19,412 nt of DNA. Origin: an uncultured Eubacteriales bacterium (GTDB lineage: Bacteria > Bacillota > Clostridia > Oscillospirales > Oscillospiraceae). The translations under genes and the position numbers were made by a program. Shown here piece after piece: positions 1-6,368 of the stretch. The stretch's first letter is position 1. Every line of letters begins with the position of its first letter. The DNA is taken from contig USAC01000034.1 in the NCBI GenBank assembly GCA_900552475.1, forward strand, positions 1-19,412, given 5' to 3'. A model generated the notes under the pieces. The model did no database searches, had not been told where the DNA came from, and worked only from the letters and a program-made list of their open reading frames with translations.

Positions 1-10
1 TGCGCATGCG

Positions 11-60
11 GGCGGGGTTTTCGGAAAGCCCCGCCGGCTTGATATACGTTTGTGTTTTTT
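11..60 (+). terminator. Probable terminator of the gene upstream of the window
   Basis: A GC-rich inverted repeat (GGCGGGG at 11-17 pairing with CCCCGCC at 29-35) is followed, after about 20 nt, by a long T run at about 55-63. It sits where a gene preceding nrdG would end; in this lineage that gene is usually nrdD, which is inference only. The distance between stem and T run is larger than in a textbook intrinsic terminator, so confidence is moderate. Confidence 0.45.
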
Positions 61-72
61 TTTGGGGGGGCG

Positions 73-122
73 GCCTCCGGCGGGGAACTTTTCCCGCACG
101 GGAAAAGTTCCCCACCGGAGGC
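73..122. repeat. Long near-perfect hairpin upstream of nrdG
   Basis: The arms 73-95 and 100-122 pair over 23 positions with a single mismatch (C81/A114) around a GCAC loop. The inner core is GGGGAACTTTTCCC against GGGAAAAGTTCCCC. No T run follows, so it is not a typical terminator. It lies about 50 nt before the nrdG start and will be in any nrdDG read-through transcript. It could be a dispersed palindromic repeat, an mRNA-stabilising or processing stem, or an operator. Confidence 0.7.
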
Positions 123-171
123 AGGACAAGCCAATCGCCTACACACCCTCAAAACGAAAAGAGGTCATACT

Positions 172-705
172 ATGTACTACGGAGAACTGAAAAAATGCGA
201 CATCGCCAACGGCATCGGCGTGCGGGTGACGCTCTTCGTCTCCGGCTGCCGCAACCACTGTCCCGGCTGCTTCCAGCCGCAGACGTGGGACTTCCACTAC
301 GGCAAGCCCTTCACGCAGGCGACGGCGGACGAGATTTTCGCCGAGCTCGACAAATCCTATGTCGGCGGGCTGACCGTCCTCGGCGGTGAGCCGTTTGAAC
401 CGGAGAACCAGCGGGATCTGCTGCCGCTGCTGCGACAGGTGCGTGCGCGGTATCCGCAAAAGACCGTCTGGTGCTTCACGGGCTACCGTCTCGACGACGA
501 GCTGCAGCGGGATGGCAGCCACCCGCGCTGCGAGGTGACGGACGCAATGCTCGACTGCATCGACGTGCTCGTCGACGGGCGCTTCCGCGAGGAGCTGAAG
601 GACATCTCCCTCCAGTTCCGCGGCAGCCGTAACCAGCGCGTCATCGACATGAACGAGACGAGACGCACCGGTGTCATCACCCGTTGGGCAAAGCTCAGAA
701 AATAA
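172..705 (+). CDS. nrdG: Anaerobic ribonucleoside-triphosphate reductase activating protein
   Basis: Radical-SAM activase that uses a 4Fe-4S cluster and S-adenosylmethionine to install the glycyl radical on class III reductase NrdD, allowing dNTP synthesis without oxygen. The 177-residue length is normal for NrdG. The N-terminal segment MYYGELKKCDIANGIG is typical, and the cluster motif is CX3CX2C (Cys26, Cys30, Cys33). A GGEPF motif for SAM binding follows in the middle. The ATG at 172 is chosen over longer upstream readings because AGAGG lies 7 nt before it and the family begins here; the upstream extension translates the hairpin. nrdD is not in the window and probably lies just before it. 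The product is cytosolic. Confidence 0.95.
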   Translation: MYYGELKKCDIANGIGVRVTLFVSGCRNHCPGCFQPQTWDFHYGKPFTQATADEIFAELDKSYVGGLTVLGGEPFEPENQRDLLPLLRQVRARYPQKTVWCFTGYRLDDELQRDGSHPRCEVTDAMLDCIDVLVDGRFREELKDISLQFRGSRNQRVIDMNETRRTGVITRWAKLRK

Positions 706-709
706 CTTG

Positions 710-736
710 CTCAAAAAGGGCATAGCCCTTTTTGAG
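710..736. terminator. Hairpin directly after nrdG
   Basis: A perfect 11-bp stem, CTCAAAAAGGG (710-720) with CCCTTTTTGAG (726-736), has a 5-nt loop and starts 5 nt after the nrdG stop codon. The T run is inside the 3' arm rather than after it, so it may be a weak terminator or a 3'-end protecting stem for the nrdG mRNA. Confidence 0.5.
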
Positions 737-757
737 TAAAGGGGTTTCGCTCCGCTC

Positions 758-853
758 CGTGCCTTGCGCAGGGTGTTTTTTGCGACGTACACGCCGCTGC
801 AAAAAACGGATTTCACTTTTTTCGCGGCCTGCGAGCCGCGAACTCGGTGAGAC
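758..853 (-). repeat. Dispersed intergenic repeat, copy 1
   Basis: Read on the minus strand, this stretch matches the plus-strand sequence at about 7273-7366. Both begin GTCTCAC.GAGTTCGCG, continue through a GC-rich palindrome, then share AATCCGTTTTTTGC.GCGG and the following CGTGTACG.CGCAAAAA. The two copies are in opposite orientation in non-coding DNA, each next to convergent gene ends. Each contains internal hairpins. No transposase is encoded, so this is a small non-autonomous or REP/BIME-like element. Confidence 0.7.
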
Positions 854-862
854 CCTTTTTTT

Positions 863-917
863 AGCTGATAAAACATATACCCGGCGGACATCGTCCGCCG
901 GGTATTGTTTATCAGCT
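863..917. terminator. Bidirectional terminator between nrdG and the SGNH hydrolase
   Basis: A long hairpin has an inner perfect stem ATACCCGGCGGAC (877-889) with GTCCGCCGGGTAT (893-905), a 3-nt loop, and an outer stem AGCTGATAAA.CA with TGTTTATCAGCT carrying a one-base bulge. It is flanked by a T run on both strands (TTTT at 917-920 on plus; the run of seven T at 856-862 becomes A on plus-to-minus reading and helps the hairpin base). It separates convergent genes, so it probably ends both transcripts. Confidence 0.75.
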
Positions 918-918
918 T

Positions 919-1572
919 TTATTCGGCTGTGAGCATCCCGCGCAGCTTTTCATAGACCAGCTCGGCCAGTCTCGCGTGGCCCTTCTCGTCGAGGTGGACG
1001 CCGTCGACCTTGCCGGGTTTGATATACTGCGCCGCGTCAAGGAATTCGACGCCCAACTGCTCGGCGACGATTTTCATATGCGCGCCGAGGGCGCGGCTGT
1101 TCGCGATGCTCCGCTCGTCCGTGACGTCGTTTTCCTTGAACGTCAGGCGGTCCTCCGTAATCTCCACGGGGGAGATGAGCAGGATCTGCATCTCCCCGCC
1201 CGGACGGCCGACGCCGAGCTTGCGCGCCGTCTCGAGCATGTACTGCACGGCGCGCGCCGTGGAGACCGCATTCCCGGCGGGGATATGAGACTGGAAGTCA
1301 TTCGTCCCCAGCATGAACACGAGCACGTCAATCGGCGCAGCCGTACGCAGCACCGCGGGCATGGACTTCATGCCGTTCAGCTCCGGGTCAAACGGGTCGT
1401 CGAACACCGTCGTCCGGCCCGTCAGTCCCTCCTCCACGACCGTACAGCGCTCGTAGCCGAGCATCTCCTGCAGCCGCGCGGGCCAGCGGATCGTCTCGTC
1501 ATAGCGCTCCCCCGTCACCGGGATATAGCCCCAGGTGTTCGAGTCGCCGAAGCAGACAATGCGTTTTTTCAT
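919..1572 (-). CDS. SGNH/GDSL-family hydrolase (arylesterase/lysophospholipase-like)
   Basis: Predicted cytosolic serine esterase of 217 residues with all the SGNH blocks: block I FGDSN with nucleophile Ser11, block II LTGRTT with oxyanion Gly52, block III GTND with Asn91, and block V DGVHLDEKGH with Asp190 and His193. The length and the N-terminal MKKRIVCFGDSNTWGY resemble the arylesterase-like SGNH group. The ATG at 1572 follows an AGGGGG ribosome site; a longer reading into the upstream gene has no support. There is no signal peptide, unlike the lipoprotein encoded just upstream. It is the last gene of the regulator/kinase/GerMN operon, with a 26-nt gap. The substrate is unknown; acyl or acetyl esters of envelope or lipid origin are possible. 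Confidence 0.88.
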   Translation of the reverse strand: MKKRIVCFGDSNTWGYIPVTGERYDETIRWPARLQEMLGYERCTVVEEGLTGRTTVFDDPFDPELNGMKSMPAVLRTAAPIDVLVFMLGTNDFQSHIPAGNAVSTARAVQYMLETARKLGVGRPGGEMQILLISPVEITEDRLTFKENDVTDERSIANSRALGAHMKIVAEQLGVEFLDAAQYIKPGKVDGVHLDEKGHARLAELVYEKLRGMLTAE

Positions 1573-1598
1573 GGGATAGTCCCCCTTTTTCACGTTTT

Positions 1599-2501
1599 TC
1601 AGGGCCTCAGCGGCTGGCTGATGTCGACCGCACCGAAGCTCGTACGCATCTCGCCGTCCACCAGCACCTGCACCGACGTCACCTCGTCGAGCGAGCAGAG
1701 CGAGCGCACGATGCCGCGGAACATCCGAAGCTGCGCCGATTCGCCCTCCGGCAGCAGCTCCAGATCCGCCGCCGGGAGGTTCAGGTGGCACACGCCGTCC
1801 TCCGCCAGACGCACCGTCAGCACGCGGAAGCCGTCCGGCAGCAGCGGCAGCACCCCGTCCTCCTCCGGCCCGGCCTGCAGCGCCTCCATCAGCACGCCCA
1901 TGGCGCTCTCGCCCTCATAGAGCGTCAGCGTCTTTTGCCGCGCGAGCAGCTGCTGGCTCGACGCCTCCGGGAAGTAGAGCACCACGTCGAGCGAACGCAC
2001 CACGTCCTCCTCGCTCGAGAGGAGCACGTCCGACGGGCGGAAAATCTGCGTATCGCGGTGGGGCAGCTCCTCTCCGTCCACCGTGATGCGCACGGCATAG
2101 ATGCCCGGAATCTGCGTCAGCGAGAGCGTCACGCAGTAGTCCGCGATGGTCAGCGCCATGCCGGAGAGCTCACCGTACGGCGCGGAGAAGTCGACGCTCG
2201 CCGTCCCGCCGACCACCTCGCAGCCGAGAAGCTCCGTCCCCTCCGGGATAGGGCTCCCGACCCCCTGCGCCGCGCCGGAGAGCAGCCGCTCAAGTACCTG
2301 CTCGGCGCGTTCGTTTGTCGTCATGTCCGCCCAGCCGGGGATGCGCGCCTTGATGCTCGTGATCGCGTCGCCCCCGCGGGCCGTCTCGGTGCGCGCAGCG
2401 TAGAACAGGTGCACCTGCTCGCTTGTGATGTCTCCGCCGGCGCAGGCGGTCAGCAGCAGCGCCAACGCGAGCAGCAGCGCCGCGATGGCCTTACGTCTCA
2501 T
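1599..2501 (-). CDS. Tandem-GerMN-domain lipoprotein
   Basis: A 300-residue exported lipoprotein. The signal peptide MRRKAIAALLLALALLLTAC carries a lipobox with Cys20, so it should be anchored on the outer face of the membrane. Two GerMN-type modules follow, at about residues 60-165 and 190-290; each has the family pattern of a helix with a leucine-rich 'VLxxLLxG' or 'MGVLMEALQAGP' start, a 'GxxxVDFS' or 'CHLNLP' strand and a 'V.VTVDGE' or 'VQVLVDGE' end. Tandem GerMN domains are known in Bacillus GerM (sporulation and germination). A GerMN lipoprotein next to a kinase is also seen in actinobacterial LpqB. The start overlaps the end of the kinase gene by 11 nt, so the two are translationally coupled. 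I infer a role as an extracytoplasmic partner of that kinase. Confidence 0.85.
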   Translation of the reverse strand: MRRKAIAALLLALALLLTACAGGDITSEQVHLFYAARTETARGGDAITSIKARIPGWADMTTNERAEQVLERLLSGAAQGVGSPIPEGTELLGCEVVGGTASVDFSAPYGELSGMALTIADYCVTLSLTQIPGIYAVRITVDGEELPHRDTQIFRPSDVLLSSEEDVVRSLDVVLYFPEASSQQLLARQKTLTLYEGESAMGVLMEALQAGPEEDGVLPLLPDGFRVLTVRLAEDGVCHLNLPAADLELLPEGESAQLRMFRGIVRSLCSLDEVTSVQVLVDGEMRTSFGAVDISQPLRP

Positions 2502-3921
2502 CGCCGTCGCCCCCTTTCGCCAGCGGCAATTTCACGGTAAAGACCGTGCCGCCGCCCTCGCGCTGCGCCGCGGTGATCGTGCCGCCGCGGCGGCGCACCG
2601 TGTCGCTCACGATGGACAGGCCCAGTCCCGTGCCGCCGATCTCGCGCGAGCGCGCCTTGTCCACGCGGTAAAACCGCTCGAAGATGTGCGCCAGATCCTC
2701 CTGCGGCACGCCGATGCCGTTGTCCTCCACGCGGATGACGACGCTCTCGCCCTCAACGCAGACGGTCGTGCGGACATAGCCCTCCTCGCGGGAATATTTG
2801 ATACCGTTTTCGATCAGGTTATAGAGCACCTGATGGATGTCGTCCCCCGTCGCGAGCACCACCGCCCGCTCGTCGGCCTCGCACGTCAGCCGGATCTGCC
2901 GCTCGCGCGCGACGAGCTTGAGCATGCGCAGCACGCGCCCGAGCACGGGCGCCACCGCAACGGGATAGGCCTTGTCGACATGGCCGCTGTCGAGCCGCGT
3001 CAGGCGCAGCAGATCCTCCGTGATGCGCGAGAGCCGGTCGGCCTCGCGCTCGATGTCCGTCACGAACTCGCGCGTCATCTCGGGGGGCATGTCCTCCGTC
3101 TGGAGGATGGAGTCCGTCATCAGGCGGATGCCCGCCAGCGGCGTTTTCAGCTCGTGGCTCGCATCCGACACAAAGCGCCGCCGGGCGCTCTCCGTCGTCT
3201 GGAGCCGGTCGGTCAGGCTGTTGAACTCCGTCGCAATCTGGGCGATCTCGTCGCTGCCGCGCACGGCGGCGCGGTGGCTGTAGGCGCCCTCGCGCACCTT
3301 GCGGATGGCCTGCAGCAGGTCGCTGATGCGCCGCGTCAGCATGCGCGAGAGCAGATAGCTCAGCGCCATGACCAGCGCCGCGACCGCCGCCGAGATTTTC
3401 ATCAGCGTCGACTGGAAGTTGCGCAGCATCCCGGCCTGCACGGTGTCGTACTCATAGGCGCAGACCGCGCCGATCGTCTCGTTGCGGTACACGACGGGCG
3501 AGGCGCCGCGGCTGAGAAACGCCGCGCCGTCATAGCGCGAGGAGAACGCGTCATACCCCTCCAGCGCCTGCTCGATCTCCGTATAGAAGGCGTAGCTGCC
3601 GACGGCGCTCTCCGTCTCGCGCGTGTCATAGAGCACGCGCCCGGCGGTGTCGGTCACGAGAATGCGCGAAACGCCCGTCTCCTCCAGACCGTCAAGCGCC
3701 TGACGCACGCTCTCCTCCGTGAGCCGGTCGAGCCCCGAGAGGGCCGACTCCACCATCTTCACGCTCGCCGAAACGCTCGTCTCCTTCGTGCGGAAGACGA
3801 GATTCTCCGAGGCCAGCAGCGGGTAGGTGTTCAGGATCACCAGCACCACCACGATGATCAGAATATAGCTCAGGCCGAACTTAATCTGCAGGCTGGCTTT
3901 CCCCTTTAAAATAGTAACCAA
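2491..3921 (-). CDS. HAMP-domain sensor histidine kinase
   Basis: Transmembrane sensor kinase of about 476 residues. TM1 is at about 14-36 and TM2 at about 175-195, enclosing an extracytoplasmic sensor region of about 140 residues. A HAMP linker follows (about 190-245), then the dimerisation/phosphoacceptor box SDASHELKTPL with His256, and the ATPase boxes N (NLIENGIKYS), G1 (VEDNGIGVP), F (FERFYRVDK) and G2 (GGTGLGLSI). The start is uncertain: TTG at 3921 overlaps the response-regulator gene by 41 nt and has a GGGGAG site almost touching it, and no ATG occurs before TM1. It is co-transcribed with the regulator before it and the GerMN lipoprotein after it. The signal sensed is unknown; the surroundings suggest the cell envelope. 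Confidence 0.93.
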   Translation of the reverse strand: MVTILKGKASLQIKFGLSYILIIVVVLVILNTYPLLASENLVFRTKETSVSASVKMVESALSGLDRLTEESVRQALDGLEETGVSRILVTDTAGRVLYDTRETESAVGSYAFYTEIEQALEGYDAFSSRYDGAAFLSRGASPVVYRNETIGAVCAYEYDTVQAGMLRNFQSTLMKISAAVAALVMALSYLLSRMLTRRISDLLQAIRKVREGAYSHRAAVRGSDEIAQIATEFNSLTDRLQTTESARRRFVSDASHELKTPLAGIRLMTDSILQTEDMPPEMTREFVTDIEREADRLSRITEDLLRLTRLDSGHVDKAYPVAVAPVLGRVLRMLKLVARERQIRLTCEADERAVVLATGDDIHQVLYNLIENGIKYSREEGYVRTTVCVEGESVVIRVEDNGIGVPQEDLAHIFERFYRVDKARSREIGGTGLGLSIVSDTVRRRGGTITAAQREGGGTVFTVKLPLAKGGDGDET

Positions 3922-4585
3922 CTCCCCACTTCGTCATGATATAGGCCGGCTGGGCGGGCACCGGCTCGAGCTTTTCGCGCAGGCGGCGGATGTGGACGTC
4001 CACCGTCCGGTAATCGCCCGCGTAGGAATATCCCCACACGAGATCCATCAGGCTCTCGCGGCTGTAGACGCGGCGGGGGTTCTTCATCAGCAGTTCGATG
4101 AGGTCATACTCCTTGGCCGTGAGGTCGATGACCTTGCCGTCGCGGATGGCGGCGCGCTGCTCGGTGTCGAGCGTCATGCCGCCGACGGTCAGCAGGTGCC
4201 CCCGCTCGCTCTGCGGCCGCGCCTGTCCGCCCGCGCGGCGCAGCAGCGCGCGGATGCGCGCCTTCAGCTCGAGAATGTTGAAGGGCTTTGTCACATAGTC
4301 GTCCGCCCCACAGGCAAAGCCCATGAGCTTGTCCGCGTCCTCACTGCGCGCCGTGAGCATGATGATCGGGACATCGGAAAACTCCCGGATTTTCATGCAC
4401 GCATCGCTCCCGGAGAGCACCGGCATCATCAGATCGAGGATAATCAGGTCGAACCGCTCGCGCCTGGCGAGGTCGACCGCCGACGCGCCGTCATAGGCCG
4501 CCGTGACCTGATACCCCTCGTTCTCCAGATTAAATTTAATGCCCTTGACGAGCACCTTTTCGTCGTCTACCACCAGAATCTTCAT
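3881..4585 (-). CDS. OmpR/PhoB-family response regulator
   Basis: A 234-residue transcription factor that should be phosphorylated by the neighbouring kinase. The receiver domain (1-115) shows the acidic pair Asp7/Asp8, the phosphoacceptor Asp51 in LIILDLMMP, and Lys100 in VTKPF. The C-terminal winged helix (about 130-230) has the usual LTAKEYDLIELL and the recognition segment RTVDVHIRRLREKL, ending in GVGYYF. ATG at 4585 is the only sensible start (MKILVVDDEK). It lies 24 nt after the small membrane protein gene and its 3' end overlaps the kinase gene. It resembles WalR/MtrA-like regulators, but the sequence alone does not fix the orthologue. The nearby palindrome at 4927-4950 is a plausible binding site, though unproven. 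Confidence 0.95.
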   Translation of the reverse strand: MKILVVDDEKVLVKGIKFNLENEGYQVTAAYDGASAVDLARRERFDLIILDLMMPVLSGSDACMKIREFSDVPIIMLTARSEDADKLMGFACGADDYVTKPFNILELKARIRALLRRAGGQARPQSERGHLLTVGGMTLDTEQRAAIRDGKVIDLTAKEYDLIELLMKNPRRVYSRESLMDLVWGYSYAGDYRTVDVHIRRLREKLEPVPAQPAYIMTKWGVGYYFKGESQPAD

Positions 4586-4609
4586 TGCTTGCCTCCCTTA
4601 CGCTTCCGT

Positions 4610-4858
4610 TCATCCCGGCGCGTCCTGCGCCAGATCCTCCAGGGCGAACGTGCCCTGCTCCTGTGCGCCGCGGCGGAGAAAATCCTCCGTCTCCGCCGGG
4701 CTCTGCCGCTCGAGCCGATTCTCCCACGGCTCCACCTCGCGGCACTCCACGCGCACCCGCTGCGGCCGCAGCAGGGTGCCCCCCGCCGTCCAGCCTGTCA
4801 GCGCCAGCGCATAGCCCGCCGCCAGTAAAAGTAAAATTCGTTGCTTTTTTGTAATCAT
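4610..4858 (-). CDS. Small single-pass membrane protein heading the two-component operon
   Basis: An 82-residue protein I cannot assign to a known family. The ATG at 4858 gives MITKKQRILLLLAAGYALAL, a short basic start and one hydrophobic segment (about 8-27) that could be an uncleaved anchor or signal. A charged extracytoplasmic tail follows, rich in Glu, Arg and Gln, of about 50 residues. A TTG at 4864 is an alternative start two codons upstream; neither has a strong ribosome site. It is first in the operon, with a 24-nt gap to the response regulator, so it may be an accessory or signal-modulating subunit of the kinase. It could also be an unrelated envelope protein. The open frame, operon position and TM segment support it being real. 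Confidence 0.6.
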   Translation of the reverse strand: MITKKQRILLLLAAGYALALTGWTAGGTLLRPQRVRVECREVEPWENRLERQSPAETEDFLRRGAQEQGTFALEDLAQDAPG

Positions 4859-4875
4859 TTCCAACGTCCGTGCGG

Positions 4876-4903
4876 TTGACTCCCCCGCAATTTTTGTTAT
4901 AAT
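4876..4903 (+). promoter_or_regulatory. Sigma-A type promoter for the carboxypeptidase gene
   Basis: TTGACT at 4876-4881 and a perfect TATAAT at 4898-4903 are separated by 16 nt. The expected start point is near 4910, giving a leader of about 80 nt before the ATG at 4990. The leader contains the palindrome 4927-4950. Confidence 0.75.
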
Positions 4904-4926
4904 CGTATAGAAAGAATCAAACGGCG

Positions 4927-4950
4927 GCGTATCCGCCCGCGCGGATACGC
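4927..4950. promoter_or_regulatory. Perfect palindrome shared by two opposing leaders
   Basis: GCGTATCCGC (4927-4936) pairs perfectly with GCGGATACGC (4941-4950) around a CCGC loop. It lies between the plus-strand promoter (4876-4903) and the minus-strand -10 (4967-4962), so it is in the 5' leader of both transcripts. It could be an operator for a dimeric regulator, for example the adjacent response regulator, or an RNA stem in both messages. Confidence 0.6.
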
Positions 4951-4961
4951 ACCTGCCCTGT

Positions 4962-4975
4962 ATTATACCATAGAT
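4962..4975 (-). promoter_or_regulatory. Extended -10 promoter for the two-component operon
   Basis: On the minus strand the sequence reads TATGGTATAAT, an extended -10 (TGN-TATAAT) with the hexamer at 4967-4962. No good -35 is present, which the TG extension can compensate for. The predicted start is near 4955, leaving a leader of about 97 nt before the first gene at 4858. The promoter points toward the plus-strand promoter at 4876-4903, so the two transcripts overlap by about 45 nt. Confidence 0.55.
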
Positions 4976-4989
4976 GGAGAAAAAGAACT

Positions 4990-6357
4990 ATGAAAATTCG
5001 CCGCATTGTATCTGTTTTTTTGCTTGCCGTGCTGATGAGCATCCTGTGTCTGCCGCCGCTGGCCTACGCGGACGAGCCGCTGGATATTCAGGCCAAGGCC
5101 GCCCTGCTCGTCGACGGGTCGAGCGGGCGCGTGCTCTATGCCAAGAACGAGCACGAGGAGCTCTATCCCGCGAGCATCACGAAGGTCACAACGGCGCTGC
5201 TCGTGTTCGAGGCGATTGAGCGCGGCGACCTGCGCCTTGACCAAACGGTCACGGTCTCCGCCTCCGCCCTCGCCGGGCAGGATCCCGACGGCTCTACCGC
5301 CGGCATCAAGGAGGGCGAGCAACTTACGGTGGAGGAGCTTCTCTATTGCATGCTCGTCGTCTCCGCGAACGAGGCCTGCAGCATCCTCGCCGAGGCCGTG
5401 TCCGGCTCTGTGGACGCCTTCGTCGAGCAGATGAACCAGCGCGTGCAGGAGCTCGGCTGCGTCAACACGCACTATGTCAATGACTCCGGTCTGCACGATC
5501 CGCAGCACTACTCCTCCGCGTGGGACATCTATCTCATCACGCGTGAGGCTATGAAATACGATGAGTTCATGACGATCGTGAACTCGAAGTCCTATACCGT
5601 CCCCGCAACGAACCTCTCTGAGGCGCGTGAGCTGCACTCGACGAACGCGCTCATCTCCACCTGGCGCATGCTGGGGTATTACTACAGCGGCGCGCAGGGC
5701 ATCAAGACCGGCTCCACCTCGGACGCGGGCAACTGCCTTGTCTCCTCCGCCGTGCGCGGCAGCCGCCGCCTTGTCGGCGTGGTACTTGGGGCCGACACCG
5801 TGACCGATGCCGGCGGCAGCCGCAAGGTCATGAGCTTTGTCGAGATGGCCCGTATGTTTGACTACGGCTTCGACAACTTCACGAGCCAGACCGTCCTCAA
5901 GTCGGACGAGGCCGTCATGGAGGTGCCCGTCGCGCTGAGCAAAGAGACGAACTATGTCGTCGTCCATCCCGCCGAAAAGCTCGACGCACTCCTGCCGAAG
6001 GACGCCTCTGCCGACGACATCACCCGCAGCATCACCCTGACGAGCGAGACGGCGAACGCCCCCATCAAGAAGGGCGACGTGCTCGGCGAGATTACCATTC
6101 TCTACAAGGGCGAGCCGTGCGCTTCGACGCAGCTGCTCGCGCAGTATGACGTCTCCGCCTCGCGTTTCCTGCTCGCAAAGTACAAGGTCGTCTCCTTCCT
6201 CAGCCGCACGGTCGTGAAGATCTGCATCGCGCTGCTCGTGGTGCTGATCGCCGGGTTCATCTTCTGGCTGCGGGTCGTTCACCCGAAGCGCCGCTACGGC
6301 GGCCGCCGCAGCCGCAGCTACTTCCACCGCTCCTACCGCGGGCGCGGCCGCCGCTGA
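4990..6357 (+). CDS. dacF: Serine-type D-Ala-D-Ala carboxypeptidase (PBP5/DacF-like)
   Basis: Low-molecular-weight penicillin-binding protein of 455 residues that trims the terminal D-Ala from peptidoglycan stem peptides outside the cell. The signal peptide ends near AYA-DEP (residue 27). The active-site motifs are all present: Ser62-x-x-Lys65 in ASITK, Ser125-Ala-Asn127 in VSANE, and Lys239-Thr-Gly in IKTGST. A PBP5_C-like beta domain covers about 295-390, followed by a TM helix at about 408-430. The protein ends in an unusually basic cytoplasmic tail of about 22 residues (RRYGGRRSRSYFHRSYRGRG). GGAG about 10 nt before ATG 4990 supports the start. The symbol is by family resemblance; dacB or dacA type cannot be excluded. 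It is divergent to the envelope two-component operon and followed closely by rluA. Confidence 0.92.
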   Translation: MKIRRIVSVFLLAVLMSILCLPPLAYADEPLDIQAKAALLVDGSSGRVLYAKNEHEELYPASITKVTTALLVFEAIERGDLRLDQTVTVSASALAGQDPDGSTAGIKEGEQLTVEELLYCMLVVSANEACSILAEAVSGSVDAFVEQMNQRVQELGCVNTHYVNDSGLHDPQHYSSAWDIYLITREAMKYDEFMTIVNSKSYTVPATNLSEARELHSTNALISTWRMLGYYYSGAQGIKTGSTSDAGNCLVSSAVRGSRRLVGVVLGADTVTDAGGSRKVMSFVEMARMFDYGFDNFTSQTVLKSDEAVMEVPVALSKETNYVVVHPAEKLDALLPKDASADDITRSITLTSETANAPIKKGDVLGEITILYKGEPCASTQLLAQYDVSASRFLLAKYKVVSFLSRTVVKICIALLVVLIAGFIFWLRVVHPKRRYGGRRSRSYFHRSYRGRGRR

Positions 6358-6368
6358 TTGTGCCGCCG

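Noticed and set aside
139..891. Minus-strand open frame opposite nrdG that runs through the repeat
   Set aside because: It reads antisense to nrdG and through a non-coding repeat; the protein-like stretch VKSVFCSGVY comes from the repeat and recurs at the second copy.
2425..3909. Plus-strand open frame of 494 codons opposite the sensor kinase
   Set aside because: Antisense shadow; the kinase boxes on the minus strand are decisive.
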